From the NCBI RefSeq assembly GCF_020529025.1, contig NZ_JACNMM010000003.1, forward strand, positions 248,001 through 312,000: 64,000 nucleotides of DNA, read 5' to 3'. The first letter of the stretch is position 1; each line of letters opens with the position of its first letter. Source of the stretch: Oceaniglobus trochenteri (lineage in GTDB: Bacteria > Pseudomonadota > Alphaproteobacteria > Rhodobacterales > Rhodobacteraceae). The position numbers and the translations under genes are program-made. The notes under the pieces were generated by a model. The model made no database searches and had not been told where the DNA came from. It was given only the letters and a program-made list of their open reading frames with translations. Of this stretch, positions 17,367 through 25,543 are shown piece by piece.

Positions 17367-20007
17367 GGGCCTTCAGCTCGTAAATCAGGTTCAGGGCATC
17401 CTTGGGCGAAAGCTCATCGGGGTGCACCTGTTCCAGCCTTTCGCTCAGCCGCGATGGTTTCACCGCGGCTGGGGCTGGCGTGGCGGTGGCCATGGCCGAA
17501 AACAGCGGCAGGTCGTCGATCAGGGCCGCCTGCCGTCCGCCGCCCTCACGCTCTCCTTTTTCCAGCGCTTCCAGAACCACCTTGGCGCGGGCCACCACCG
17601 CTTCGGGCAGGCCGGCAAGGCGCGCCACCTGCACACCATAGCTGCGGTCGGCAGACCCCTTGCGCACCTCGTGCAGGAAGACGACATCGCCCTGCCACTC
17701 CTTCACGGCCACTGTCGCGTTCTGGGCGCCGTCCAGACGGTCGGCCAGCTGTGTCATTTCGTGGTAATGGGTGGCGAACAGGGCGCGGCAGCGGTTCTTG
17801 TCGTGCAGATGTTCCATCGTGGCCCAGGCAATCGACAACCCGTCGTATGTGGCCGTGCCGCGCCCGATCTCGTCCAGGATCACCAGCGCGCGGTCATCGG
17901 CCTGGTTCAGGATCGCGGCGGTTTCAACCATTTCCACCATGAAGGTCGACCGCCCGCGCGCCAGGTCATCGGCGGCACCAACCCGGCTGAACAGTTGCGA
18001 CACGATGCCAATATGCGCGCTTTGCGCCGGTACGAAACTGCCCATCTGGGCCAGGAGCGCGATCAGGGCATTCTGGCGCAGGAAGGTGGATTTACCCGCC
18101 ATGTTCGGCCCGGTCAGAAGCCAGATCGCCGACGCGCTGTCGGGCTGGGCCAGGGCGCAATCATTGGCCACGAAACCGCCCGCCCCCTGGCGGCGCAGGG
18201 CCAGTTCCACCACCGGATGGCGCCCCTGCACGATGTCGAAGCTGCGGCTGTCGTCGATGCGGGGGCGGGTCCAGTCTTCGCCGCGCGCCAGATCGGCCAG
18301 CGCTGCCATCACGTCAAGTTCCGAAAGCGCGGCCGCCGTCAGCCCGATCTGCGCCGCCGCATCAAGTATGGCACCTTTCAGGCTGTCGAACAGCCGCTTC
18401 TCGATCTCAAGCGCGCGACTTCCCGCATTCAGGATCTTCGTTTCCATCTCGTTCAGGGGAACGGTGGTGAAGCGGACGGCATTGGCCGTGGTCTGGCGAT
18501 GGATGAAGGTATCGGACAGCGGCGGCGACAGCATCTTTTCGGCATGGGTGGCCGTGGTTTCGATGAAATAGCCCAGCACGTTGTTGTGCTTGATCTTCAG
18601 CGAGGCGATGCTGGTCTGCTGTGCATACTCTGCCTGCAACCCCGCGATGACGCTGCGCCCCTCGTCGCGCAGGGTGCGGGCCTCGTCCAGTTCGGTGTCG
18701 AACCCCTTGGCGATGAACCCGCCATCGCGGGTCAACAGGGGCGGTTCGGCGATCAAGGCACGATCCAGCAGCGCGATCAGGTCGTCATGGCCGGTCAGAT
18801 CGGCAATGGCCGATGTCATCAGCGGCGGGAGGGTGTCCGAAGGCATCGCGGCGATATCGCGTGCCCGCTCCAACCCGGCGCGCATGGCTGTCAGATCGCG
18901 CGGCCCGCCCCGATCCAGCGCCAGCCGCGAAAGGGCGCGGTCCATGTCGGGCACCCGGCGCAGCGCAGACCTGAGCGTTTCGCAGAAGCCCGCATCCTCC
19001 ACCAGGAACCCCACGGCATCATGGCGCTGCTTGATGGTGTCGAGGTTGCGTGACGGGCTGGACAGGCGACGTTCAAGCAACCGCCCGCCACCGGGCGTCA
19101 GCGTGCGGTCGATGGCCGCCAGAAGCGATCCGTCGCGCCCGCCGGACAGGGCATGGGTCAGCTCCAGGTTGCGCCGGGTCGAACCGTCGATCTGCACCAC
19201 CTGTTCGGCGGTTTCGCGCAGCGGCGGGCGCAGCAGGGGGAGTTTTCCCTTCTGGGTGATTTCAAGATAATCGACGATGGCGGCCATGGCCGAAACCTCG
19301 GCCCGCGAAAACATCGCGAAGGATTCAAGCGAGGCGACGCCGAACAGATCGCACAGCCGCTTTTCTCCGCCGGTGGAATCAAAGCTGCTGCGCGACAGGG
19401 GCGTCAGGGCGGCGCCGGTATCGCCCACCAGTTCGGCAAGGTCGCCCTCGCGGTTGTCGGTGACAAGAACCTCGCGCGGGGCAAGGCGCGACAGTTCGGG
19501 CCCCAGCCGGACAAGAGGGCAGGGCGAGACGCGGAATTCACCGGTGGATATGTCCACCCAGGCCAGCGCACCTTCGCCGCGCACGTCGGCATGGGCCGCC
19601 AGAAAGTTGTGGCGCCGCGCCTCAAGCAGGGAATCCTCGGTCAGGGTGCCGGGGGTAACCAGCCGGACGACACCGCGTTTGACAACCGATTTGCTGCCGC
19701 GCTTCTTGGCCTCGGCAGGGTTTTCCTGTTGTTCGCAGACGGCCACGCGAAACCCCTTGCGGATCAGCGTCAGAAGATAGCCTTCCGCGGAATGCACCGG
19801 CACGCCGCACATGGGAATGTCTTCGCCCTGATGCTTGCCCCGCTTGGTCAGGGCAATATCCAGCGCCTGCGCCGCCGCGACGGCATCATCGAAGAACATC
19901 TCGTAGAAGTCGCCCATGCGGTAAAACAAGAGCGCCTCGGGATATTCGGATTTTATCTCAAGAAACTGCGCCATCATCGGTGTGACGGCTGTGTTCGTGC
20001 TGCTCAT
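17344..20007 (-). CDS. mutS: DNA mismatch repair protein MutS
   Basis: An 887-residue MutS that recognises mismatches. The mismatch-contacting Phe-x-Glu is in FYRMGDFYEMF near residue 40, the ATPase has Walker A TGPNMAGKST near 655 and Walker B LDEIGRGTATYDG near 730. Full family length. I chose the ATG at 20007; an in-frame GTG at 20034 would add nine residues but begins inside a GC-rich hairpin (20011-20032). The 3' end overlaps grpE by 23 bases. Confidence 0.95.
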   Translation of the reverse strand: MSSTNTAVTPMMAQFLEIKSEYPEALLFYRMGDFYEMFFDDAVAAAQALDIALTKRGKHQGEDIPMCGVPVHSAEGYLLTLIRKGFRVAVCEQQENPAEAKKRGSKSVVKRGVVRLVTPGTLTEDSLLEARRHNFLAAHADVRGEGALAWVDISTGEFRVSPCPLVRLGPELSRLAPREVLVTDNREGDLAELVGDTGAALTPLSRSSFDSTGGEKRLCDLFGVASLESFAMFSRAEVSAMAAIVDYLEITQKGKLPLLRPPLRETAEQVVQIDGSTRRNLELTHALSGGRDGSLLAAIDRTLTPGGGRLLERRLSSPSRNLDTIKQRHDAVGFLVEDAGFCETLRSALRRVPDMDRALSRLALDRGGPRDLTAMRAGLERARDIAAMPSDTLPPLMTSAIADLTGHDDLIALLDRALIAEPPLLTRDGGFIAKGFDTELDEARTLRDEGRSVIAGLQAEYAQQTSIASLKIKHNNVLGYFIETTATHAEKMLSPPLSDTFIHRQTTANAVRFTTVPLNEMETKILNAGSRALEIEKRLFDSLKGAILDAAAQIGLTAAALSELDVMAALADLARGEDWTRPRIDDSRSFDIVQGRHPVVELALRRQGAGGFVANDCALAQPDSASAIWLLTGPNMAGKSTFLRQNALIALLAQMGSFVPAQSAHIGIVSQLFSRVGAADDLARGRSTFMVEMVETAAILNQADDRALVILDEIGRGTATYDGLSIAWATMEHLHDKNRCRALFATHYHEMTQLADRLDGAQNATVAVKEWQGDVVFLHEVRKGSADRSYGVQVARLAGLPEAVVARAKVVLEALEKGEREGGGRQAALIDDLPLFSAMATATPAPAAVKPSRLSERLEQVHPDELSPKDALNLIYELKALTTSESN

Positions 20008-20010
20008 GAC

Positions 20011-20032
20011 GCCCCCGGGATCGACCGGGGGC
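20011..20032. promoter_or_regulatory. Perfect 8-bp hairpin in the mutS leader
   Basis: GCCCCCGG (20011-20018) and CCGGGGGC (20025-20032) form a perfect stem around a 6-base loop, ending four bases upstream of the mutS ATG on the transcript. It occupies the place where a Shine-Dalgarno sequence would normally be. It may limit mutS translation; there is no U-run, so it is not a standard terminator. Confidence 0.55.
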
Positions 20033-20073
20033 ACCTTACAAATCGCACCGGCAAGACGAAAGCCGAAAACCCG

Positions 20074-20736
20074 TTACGACGCGAAAGGCGCCTTGTCGCC
20101 CCACAGCTCTTTCACCCGCTGATCGCGGCCACAGGCATCGCGGTATTTCTTGTAGGCGTCCTTCTTTTCCTCGAACCCGAAGCGGGTCAGGATCGTGTCG
20201 TCGCTCTTGTAGTAATCCTGGTGATAATCCTCGGCCGGATAGAAGGCGGCCTCGTCCAGGATCGGGGTGACGATCTTCTGGCCCAGGGCCTTCTGCGCCT
20301 TGGCCAGCTCGGCCTCGGCGGTTTTGCGTTCTTCGCCATTCTCGACGAAGATCGCGGTACGATAGCTTTCGCCCCGGTCGCAGAATTGCCCGCCGGCATC
20401 CGTCGCATCGACCGAGCGCAGGAAAAGGTCGATGATCTGCGCGAACTTGATCTGGTCGGCGTCATAGGTGATCTTCACCGCCTCGTAATGGCCGGTGCCG
20501 CCGCGCGTCACCTGCTTGTAGGTCGGGTTTTCCACGGTGCCGCCGGTAAAGCCCGACACAGCCGAGGTGACACCCTTCACCTTTTCGAAATCCGCTTCGA
20601 CACACCAGAAACAGCCACCGGCCAGCACCACGGTTTCGGTCTGGGCGGCCTGTGCACGGTCGGCCTGTCCGGCAATGCCCGTCATCAAGGCAACGCCAAG
20701 AATGGCGGGCTTCATCGCTTTTGTCATTTTCAGCAT
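20074..20736 (-). CDS. msrA: Peptide-methionine (S)-S-oxide reductase MsrA, exported form
   Basis: A 220-residue MsrA that reduces Met-S-sulfoxide. The catalytic Cys is in GGCFWCVEADF, about residue 51; GFTGG, YHQDYY and the YDADQI segment are also typical. A hydrophobic leader (residues 10-32, ending AQA) precedes the domain, so this copy is probably periplasmic. The ATG at 20736 has AAAGGGAGAG upstream. No msrB is adjacent. Confidence 0.92.
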   Translation of the reverse strand: MLKMTKAMKPAILGVALMTGIAGQADRAQAAQTETVVLAGGCFWCVEADFEKVKGVTSAVSGFTGGTVENPTYKQVTRGGTGHYEAVKITYDADQIKFAQIIDLFLRSVDATDAGGQFCDRGESYRTAIFVENGEERKTAEAELAKAQKALGQKIVTPILDEAAFYPAEDYHQDYYKSDDTILTRFGFEEKKDAYKKYRDACGRDQRVKELWGDKAPFAS

Positions 20737-20849
20737 CGGAACTCTCCCTTTCTTCATAATACTGTGGCGGGGAGATTGACCTTCAATGCCGGTTCGGGCG
20801 ATCTCACGCAGCAGTGACTGTTGTTTCACCATGCCGGAAAGGGAAAATC

Positions 20850-21602
20850 ATGCGCATTGCCATGTGGTCGGGGCCACGCAACCTGTCGACCGCGATGATG
20901 TATGCCTTCGGGGCGCGGCCCGATTGCGCCGTGGTCGATGAACCCTTCTATGCCGCCTATCTGACGCGGACCGGAATCGACCATCCGCTGCGCGATGAGA
21001 TCCTTGCCTCGCAACCCTCTGACCCGGCCAGTGTGGCTGCGGCGCTGACCGGTGCGGTGCCGCAGGGGCGCGCCCATTTCTATCAAAAGCACATGGTCCA
21101 CCACATGCGTGATGGTTTCATGCCCGACTGGCCCCGGGATACCCGGCATGTCTTCCTGATCCGCCATCCGGCCCGTGTGGTCGCCAGCTATGCGGTGAAA
21201 CGCGAGGCGCCCACCGATGCCGACCTGGGCTTTACCGATCAATGGCGGGTCTACCAGGAGCTTGCGGCGGCCGGTGCACGCCCGCTGGTGATCGACAGTG
21301 TCGACATTCGCGCCAACCCCCGCGGCGCGCTGGAGGCCCTTTGCGGCGCTCTGGGCCTGCCCTTTGACGACAGGATGCTGTCGTGGCCCGCAGGCGGGCA
21401 CGCGGATGATGGCGTCTGGGCGCGGCACTGGTATGGCGCGGCGCATCGTTCGACCGGCTTTGCCGGCGACGAAGGCGACCTGCCCGTTTTGCCACCCGAA
21501 TATGCCAAACTGGCCGAAACCGGGCTTGAGCCTTACCGCGCGCTGGCATCCCTGCCGGAAAGAATCGTCGTTCCTGAAACTTTCCGGGCACCGCCTTCGT
21601 GA
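20850..21602 (+). CDS. Sulfotransferase-like P-loop protein
   Basis: A 250-residue protein of the sulfotransferase fold. The N-terminal MWSGPRNLSTAMMYAF segment resembles the 5'-phosphosulfate-binding loop, and HVFLIRHPARVVASY near residue 110 resembles the 3'-phosphate-binding motif of PAPS enzymes. The acceptor is unknown; related proteins are common in Roseobacters and are often left as hypothetical sulfotransferases. The ATG at 20850 is preceded by GAAAGGG. A bulged hairpin follows the stop at 21604-21634. Confidence 0.7.
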   Translation: MRIAMWSGPRNLSTAMMYAFGARPDCAVVDEPFYAAYLTRTGIDHPLRDEILASQPSDPASVAAALTGAVPQGRAHFYQKHMVHHMRDGFMPDWPRDTRHVFLIRHPARVVASYAVKREAPTDADLGFTDQWRVYQELAAAGARPLVIDSVDIRANPRGALEALCGALGLPFDDRMLSWPAGGHADDGVWARHWYGAAHRSTGFAGDEGDLPVLPPEYAKLAETGLEPYRALASLPERIVVPETFRAPPS

Positions 21603-21603
21603 C

Positions 21604-21634
21604 TGGGGCAATCGCGGAATGATCCGCGGCCCCA
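21604..21634 (+). terminator. Bulged hairpin between the sulfotransferase-like and DUF7282-like genes
   Basis: TGGGGC/GCCCCA (21604-21609 with 21629-21634) encloses CGCGGA/TCCGCG (21613-21618 with 21623-21628), with a 3-base bulge and an ATGA loop. No strong U-run follows, and the ribosome-binding site of the next gene begins 6 bases later, so it may be a weak terminator or an RNA-stability or translation element. Confidence 0.35.
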
Positions 21635-21649
21635 ATTTCGGAGGATACG

Positions 21650-22066
21650 ATGAAAATTCTTGCTTGTTCCGCCCTTGCCCTGACCACCATGGCAGGCGCT
21701 GCCTTTGCCGATGCCCATGCCATGGCACCCAAGGTGATGGCCGCAGATCAGGACGTGTCGAACGGCGTCGTCAGTGCCGATTCGGTCATGGCGGGCGAAA
21801 ACGGCTGGCTGGTGGTGCACCGCACCGATGCCGAGATGAAGCCGGGCCCCGTTGTCGGTTATGCGCCGCTGCGCAAGGGTGAAAACACCGATGTCGCCGC
21901 CATCCTTCAGGAAGATGTCGCCTCGGGCGACATGCTGATGCTGATGGTGCATTCCGAAGAGGGCGGCATGAAGACCGGCGTCTTCGAATATACGCTGGGC
22001 GCCAAGGAAGACGGCCCGATCAAGCCGGACGGAAAGCTGGTGATGCAGGTCATCACGGCCAAGTAA
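21650..22066 (+). CDS. Small exported protein, DUF7282-like
   Basis: A 138-residue protein with a clear signal peptide (MKILACSALALTTMAGAAFA, cleaved before DAHA). The mature part has a pattern seen in DUF7282-type periplasmic proteins: a WLVVHRTD strand, VVGYAPLRKGEN, then acidic and hydrophobic repeats ending in LVMQVITAK. No catalytic motif is visible and function is unknown. GGAGGATACG precedes the ATG. A strong terminator follows at 22112-22143, so this is likely a short transcript. Confidence 0.65.
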   Translation: MKILACSALALTTMAGAAFADAHAMAPKVMAADQDVSNGVVSADSVMAGENGWLVVHRTDAEMKPGPVVGYAPLRKGENTDVAAILQEDVASGDMLMLMVHSEEGGMKTGVFEYTLGAKEDGPIKPDGKLVMQVITAK

Positions 22067-22111
22067 TCACGGCGCAGGATGCTGATGGAGGCTCCTTCAC
22101 TCCGTCGGCCG

Positions 22112-22150
22112 GGCCCGAACCACCACAGGAGGTGGTTCGGGCCTTTCTGT
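22112..22150 (+). terminator. Rho-independent terminator
   Basis: A 13-bp perfect stem (GGCCCGAACCACC at 22112-22124 with its complement at 22131-22143), loop ACAGGA, followed by TTTCTGTTT. It ends the transcript of the DUF7282-like gene. On the opposite strand it lies just past the argG stop, but lacks a U-run there. Confidence 0.85.
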
Positions 22151-22151
22151 T

Positions 22152-23369
22152 TCAGCCTGTCCGCTTGTTGCGGTTGGCCACCAGTTTCAGGCGCAGGGCG
22201 TTCAGGTGGATGAAGCCTGCGGCATCCTTCTGATCGTAGGCGCCGGCGTCATCCTCGAAGGTCACATGGGCCTCGGAGTAGAGGCTGTGATCGGACCAGC
22301 GGGCGACGGTGCGCACCGAACCCTTGTACAGCTTCAGCCGGACGGTGCCGGTCACATGTTCCTGGCTCTTGTCGATCAGGGCCTGCAGCATCTCGCGCTC
22401 GGGGCTGAACCAGAAGCCGTTGTAGATCAGCTCGGCATAGCGGGGCATGATGCTGTCTTTCAGGTGGCCCGCACCGGAATCCAGCGTGATCTGTTCGATA
22501 CCGCGATGCGCCTCAAGCAGCAGCGTACCGCCGGGCGTTTCATAGATGCCCCGTGATTTCATGCCGACAAAGCGGTTTTCCACCAGGTCCAGCCGGCCGA
22601 TGCCGTGCTTGCCGCCCAGTTCGTTCAGCTTGGTCAGGATCGTTGCCGGGCTCATCGCTTCGCCGTTGATCGCCACCGCATCCCCACGCTCGAAGGTGAT
22701 TTCCACCATTTCGGGGGTGTCGGGCGCATCTTCGGGGTGCACGGTGCGCTGATAGACGTAATCGGGCGCTTCCTGCGCCGGGTCTTCCAGAACCTTGCCC
22801 TCGGAGGAAGTGTGCAGAAGGTTCGCATCGACTGAAAACGGCGCTTCGCCGCGCTTGTCCTTGGCGATGGGAATCTGGTTCTTCTCGGCAAAATCGATCA
22901 GCTTGGTGCGGCTGGACAGGTCCCATTCGCGCCAGGGGGCGATCACCTTGATGTCGGGGTTCAGGGCATAGCAGGCCAGTTCGAAACGCACCTGATCGTT
23001 GCCCTTGCCGGTGGCGCCATGGGCCACGGCATCCGCACCCTCGGCGGCGGCGATTTCCACCAGCCGCTTGGAAATCAACGGCCGCGCGATCGAGGTGCCC
23101 AGCAGATACAGCCCTTCGTAAAGCGCATTGGCCCGGAACATCGGGAAGACGAAATCGCGCACGAACTCCTCGCGCAGGTCTTCGATGTGGATGCTGGAGG
23201 CGCCCATCATCTCGGCCTTGGCGCGGGCGGGTTCCAGTTCTTCACCCTGGCCCAGATCGGCGGTGAAGGTGACCACTTCACAGCCATATTCGGTTTGCAG
23301 CCATTTCAGGATGATCGAGGTGTCCAGACCCCCGGAATAGGCCAGGACAACTTTCTTGGGTACGGACAT
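22152..23369 (-). CDS. argG: Argininosuccinate synthase
   Basis: A 405-residue enzyme that joins citrulline and aspartate with ATP to form argininosuccinate in arginine synthesis. The ATP-pyrophosphatase loop [17 protein letters not shown] is at residues 9-25; the [12 protein letters not shown] region near 120 and the [14 protein letters not shown] segment near 275 are typical. Full length. A second arginine gene, argJ, is at the right end of the window but not linked to this one. Confidence 0.96.
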   Translation of the reverse strand: MSVPKKVVLAYSGGLDTSIILKWLQTEYGCEVVTFTADLGQGEELEPARAKAEMMGASSIHIEDLREEFVRDFVFPMFRANALYEGLYLLGTSIARPLISKRLVEIAAAEGADAVAHGATGKGNDQVRFELACYALNPDIKVIAPWREWDLSSRTKLIDFAEKNQIPIAKDKRGEAPFSVDANLLHTSSEGKVLEDPAQEAPDYVYQRTVHPEDAPDTPEMVEITFERGDAVAINGEAMSPATILTKLNELGGKHGIGRLDLVENRFVGMKSRGIYETPGGTLLLEAHRGIEQITLDSGAGHLKDSIMPRYAELIYNGFWFSPEREMLQALIDKSQEHVTGTVRLKLYKGSVRTVARWSDHSLYSEAHVTFEDDAGAYDQKDAAGFIHLNALRLKLVANRNKRTG

Positions 23370-23542
23370 CGGGGTTCTCCATGGGACAACAGGTCAGCGG
23401 CGGCGATAGCCTGTTTGCGCCGCAAGGGCAAGTTGGCGCTTGGGGTAAGGAAGACCCCACCCCGGGGTATGGCGCACCCGACTGTGCCGCCTTGCCCCGG
23501 CGTGGTTTGATCGTGGCAGATTGAAACAGAGGAGATTTCGCC

Positions 23543-23776
23543 ATGAAGATCACCCTTGCCCTGAGCGCCGCCGCCCTTCTGGCCGCCCTGCCGGCCCTGG
23601 CCGATATCAGTGGCCCGCCCGCCACGGCGCTTGACAAAGCCTCGCCGAAGATCGGATCGGCCGTATCGCTCGACAAAAGCTCGACCAAGCTCAGCCCGCG
23701 CCCCGGCGGGTTGGACAAAAGTTCGCCGAAGATCGCGACCGGCGGCCCGGGCACGACCACCACGCCCCAGCGCTAA
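23543..23776 (+). CDS. Small exported protein with LDKxSxK repeats, unknown function
   Basis: A 77-residue protein with a signal peptide (MKITLALSAAALLAALPALA). The mature 57 residues contain three copies of a short repeat, LDKASPK, LDKSSTK and LDKSSPK, starting at residues 30, 43 and 57, and end in a Thr/Pro-rich tail. There is no recognised domain and the mature part is probably disordered. GAGGAG lies upstream at good spacing. It sits alone between argG (divergent) and ilvA (41 bases downstream, same strand). I do not recognise the family. Confidence 0.7.
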   Translation: MKITLALSAAALLAALPALADISGPPATALDKASPKIGSAVSLDKSSTKLSPRPGGLDKSSPKIATGGPGTTTTPQR

Positions 23777-23817
23777 GCCTTCTTGTTCCGGGCGAGGTTC
23801 TGCGCCACTTAGGGGGT

Positions 23818-25065
23818 ATGGATGATTTCGCCGATACCGCCCTTGCCACCACCGCCCGGATGCGCGCGCTGTTCGCGGCCACGCCGCTGCAACGCAACGA
23901 TTTCCTGTCCGAACGGTTCGATGCCGACATCTGGCTGAAGCGCGAGGATTTGTCGCCGGTCCGTTCCTACAAGATAAGGGGTGCCTTCAACGCCATGCGC
24001 AAGGTGCGGGCCGACAATCCCGAACAGGGGCTGTTCGTCTGTGCCAGTGCGGGCAACCATGCCCAGGGCGTTGCCTTTGTCTGTCGTCATTTCGATGTGC
24101 GCGGCGTGATCTTCATGCCGGTGACGACACCCCAGCAAAAGATCGACAAGACCCGCACCTTCGGGGGCGATAATGTGGAAATCCGCCTTATCGGCGATTA
24201 CTTCGACGACACGCTGGCCGCCGCCCAGGAATACTGCGTTCAGGCCGGGGGGCATTTCCTGTCGCCCTTCGACGATGCCCATGTGATCGAGGGCCAGTCC
24301 AGCGTCGCGGTCGAGATGCTGGCCGAACTGCCCGCACCGCCCGACATTGTGATCCTGCCGGTGGGGGGTGGGGGGCTTTCGGCCGGCGTGAAAAGCTATC
24401 TCGATGTCATGTCGCCCGACACCCGCCTGATCTATGTCGAACCCGAAGGCGGGGCCAGCCTGACTGCGGCCCTCGCCGCTGGTGAGCCTGTGTCGATTCC
24501 CGGCGTCGACAGTTTTGTCGATGGCGCCGCGGTGGCGCGGATCGGGCAGAAGACATTCGCGGTTCTGAAGAACGCTCCGCCGGAAGATGTGCTGCAAGCC
24601 CCGGAAGATCGGATCTGCATGACGATCCTTGAAATGCTGAACGTCGAGGGAATCGTCCTCGAACCCGCCGGTGCGCTGTCGATCAACGTGCTGGGCGATC
24701 TTGCCGAAAGCATCCGGGGCAAGCGGGTGGTCTGTGTCACCTCGGGCGGCAATTTCGATTTCGAACGCCTGCCCGAGGTGAAGGAACGTGCGCAGCGCTA
24801 TTCGGGGGTGAAGAAATATTTCATCCTGCGGATGCCGCAACGGCCCGGCGCGCTGCGCGATTTTCTCGAACTGCTTGGCCCCGAGGATGATATCGCACGC
24901 TTCGAGTATCTGAAGAAATCGGCGCGCAACTACGGTTCGGTCCTGATAGGGATCGAAACCAAGAGGTCCGCCAATTTCGCCAAGCTGACGGCGCGTCTGG
25001 AGGCCGCCGACTTCATCTATCGCGACATCACCAACGACACGACACTGGCGGAATTCCTGATCTGA
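23818..25065 (+). CDS. ilvA: Threonine ammonia-lyase (threonine dehydratase)
   Basis: A 415-residue PLP enzyme that deaminates threonine to 2-oxobutanoate, the first step to isoleucine. The PLP Lys is in SYKIRGAFNAM near residue 52, and the glycine-rich PLP phosphate loop VGGGGLSAG is near 182. A single short ACT-like domain (about 335-415) follows, in contrast to the two of E. coli IlvA, so feedback regulation may differ. The frame begins six bases after a GGGGG run. Confidence 0.93.
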   Translation: MDDFADTALATTARMRALFAATPLQRNDFLSERFDADIWLKREDLSPVRSYKIRGAFNAMRKVRADNPEQGLFVCASAGNHAQGVAFVCRHFDVRGVIFMPVTTPQQKIDKTRTFGGDNVEIRLIGDYFDDTLAAAQEYCVQAGGHFLSPFDDAHVIEGQSSVAVEMLAELPAPPDIVILPVGGGGLSAGVKSYLDVMSPDTRLIYVEPEGGASLTAALAAGEPVSIPGVDSFVDGAAVARIGQKTFAVLKNAPPEDVLQAPEDRICMTILEMLNVEGIVLEPAGALSINVLGDLAESIRGKRVVCVTSGGNFDFERLPEVKERAQRYSGVKKYFILRMPQRPGALRDFLELLGPEDDIARFEYLKKSARNYGSVLIGIETKRSANFAKLTARLEAADFIYRDITNDTTLAEFLI

Positions 25066-25081
25066 TCGCCGGGCGCGCGGA

Positions 25082-25417
25082 TCATTCGGGCGCCAGCCTT
25101 GCGTCAAGTTCGGCCAGAAAGGTGGCGCGAGAGAAGGCATAGCCCGATTTCGTCCGCGCGACGATTTCGGCCGTGGCGCGGCCTTCGCGCGCGGCGTTTT
25201 CGCCTTCCTGGCACATCCCGGCAAAGCCCTGGAACCCCAGGTTCATCGCGCTGCCCTTCAGGAAATGGAACGCGGCGCCAAGGCTGTCCTGCGAATCCTG
25301 CGCATCCAGACCTTCGATCACCTCGTCCACCTCTTCAAGGAACAGGCTGACGATTTCGCTGAAATCGGGATCGCCGATTTCATCGCGCAGTTGCGTCACA
25401 CGTTTCCAGGCGATCAT
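25082..25417 (-). CDS. Histidine phosphotransfer (Hpt) domain protein
   Basis: A 111-residue stand-alone Hpt protein. The conserved phosphorylated His is in AFHFLKGSAMNLGF, near residue 53, inside the expected helical bundle. Hpt proteins carry phosphate between hybrid kinase receivers and response regulators. The ATG at 25417 has AGGAA upstream. It is divergent to a receiver-PP2C protein, and no Hpt domain exists on the hybrid kinase at 53520-55256, so it could link the two; that is inference. Confidence 0.85.
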   Translation of the reverse strand: MIAWKRVTQLRDEIGDPDFSEIVSLFLEEVDEVIEGLDAQDSQDSLGAAFHFLKGSAMNLGFQGFAGMCQEGENAAREGRATAEIVARTKSGYAFSRATFLAELDARLAPE

Positions 25418-25543
25418 CGGATCATTTCCTGTTGCTTCATCCCGCCAGTCTTGCGCGGAAAGGTTAATGTTCGGTGATCGCCGCACCTGCGGTTCATCTG
25501 CGGGATTTCACCGATTCTTAATGCGGTGGCGGCAAAAGATCGT

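Noticed and set aside
17311-19053. A long open frame antisense to mutS
   Set aside because: It mirrors the mutS reading frame, a usual effect of GC-rich codon bias; the minus-strand MutS motifs are unambiguous.
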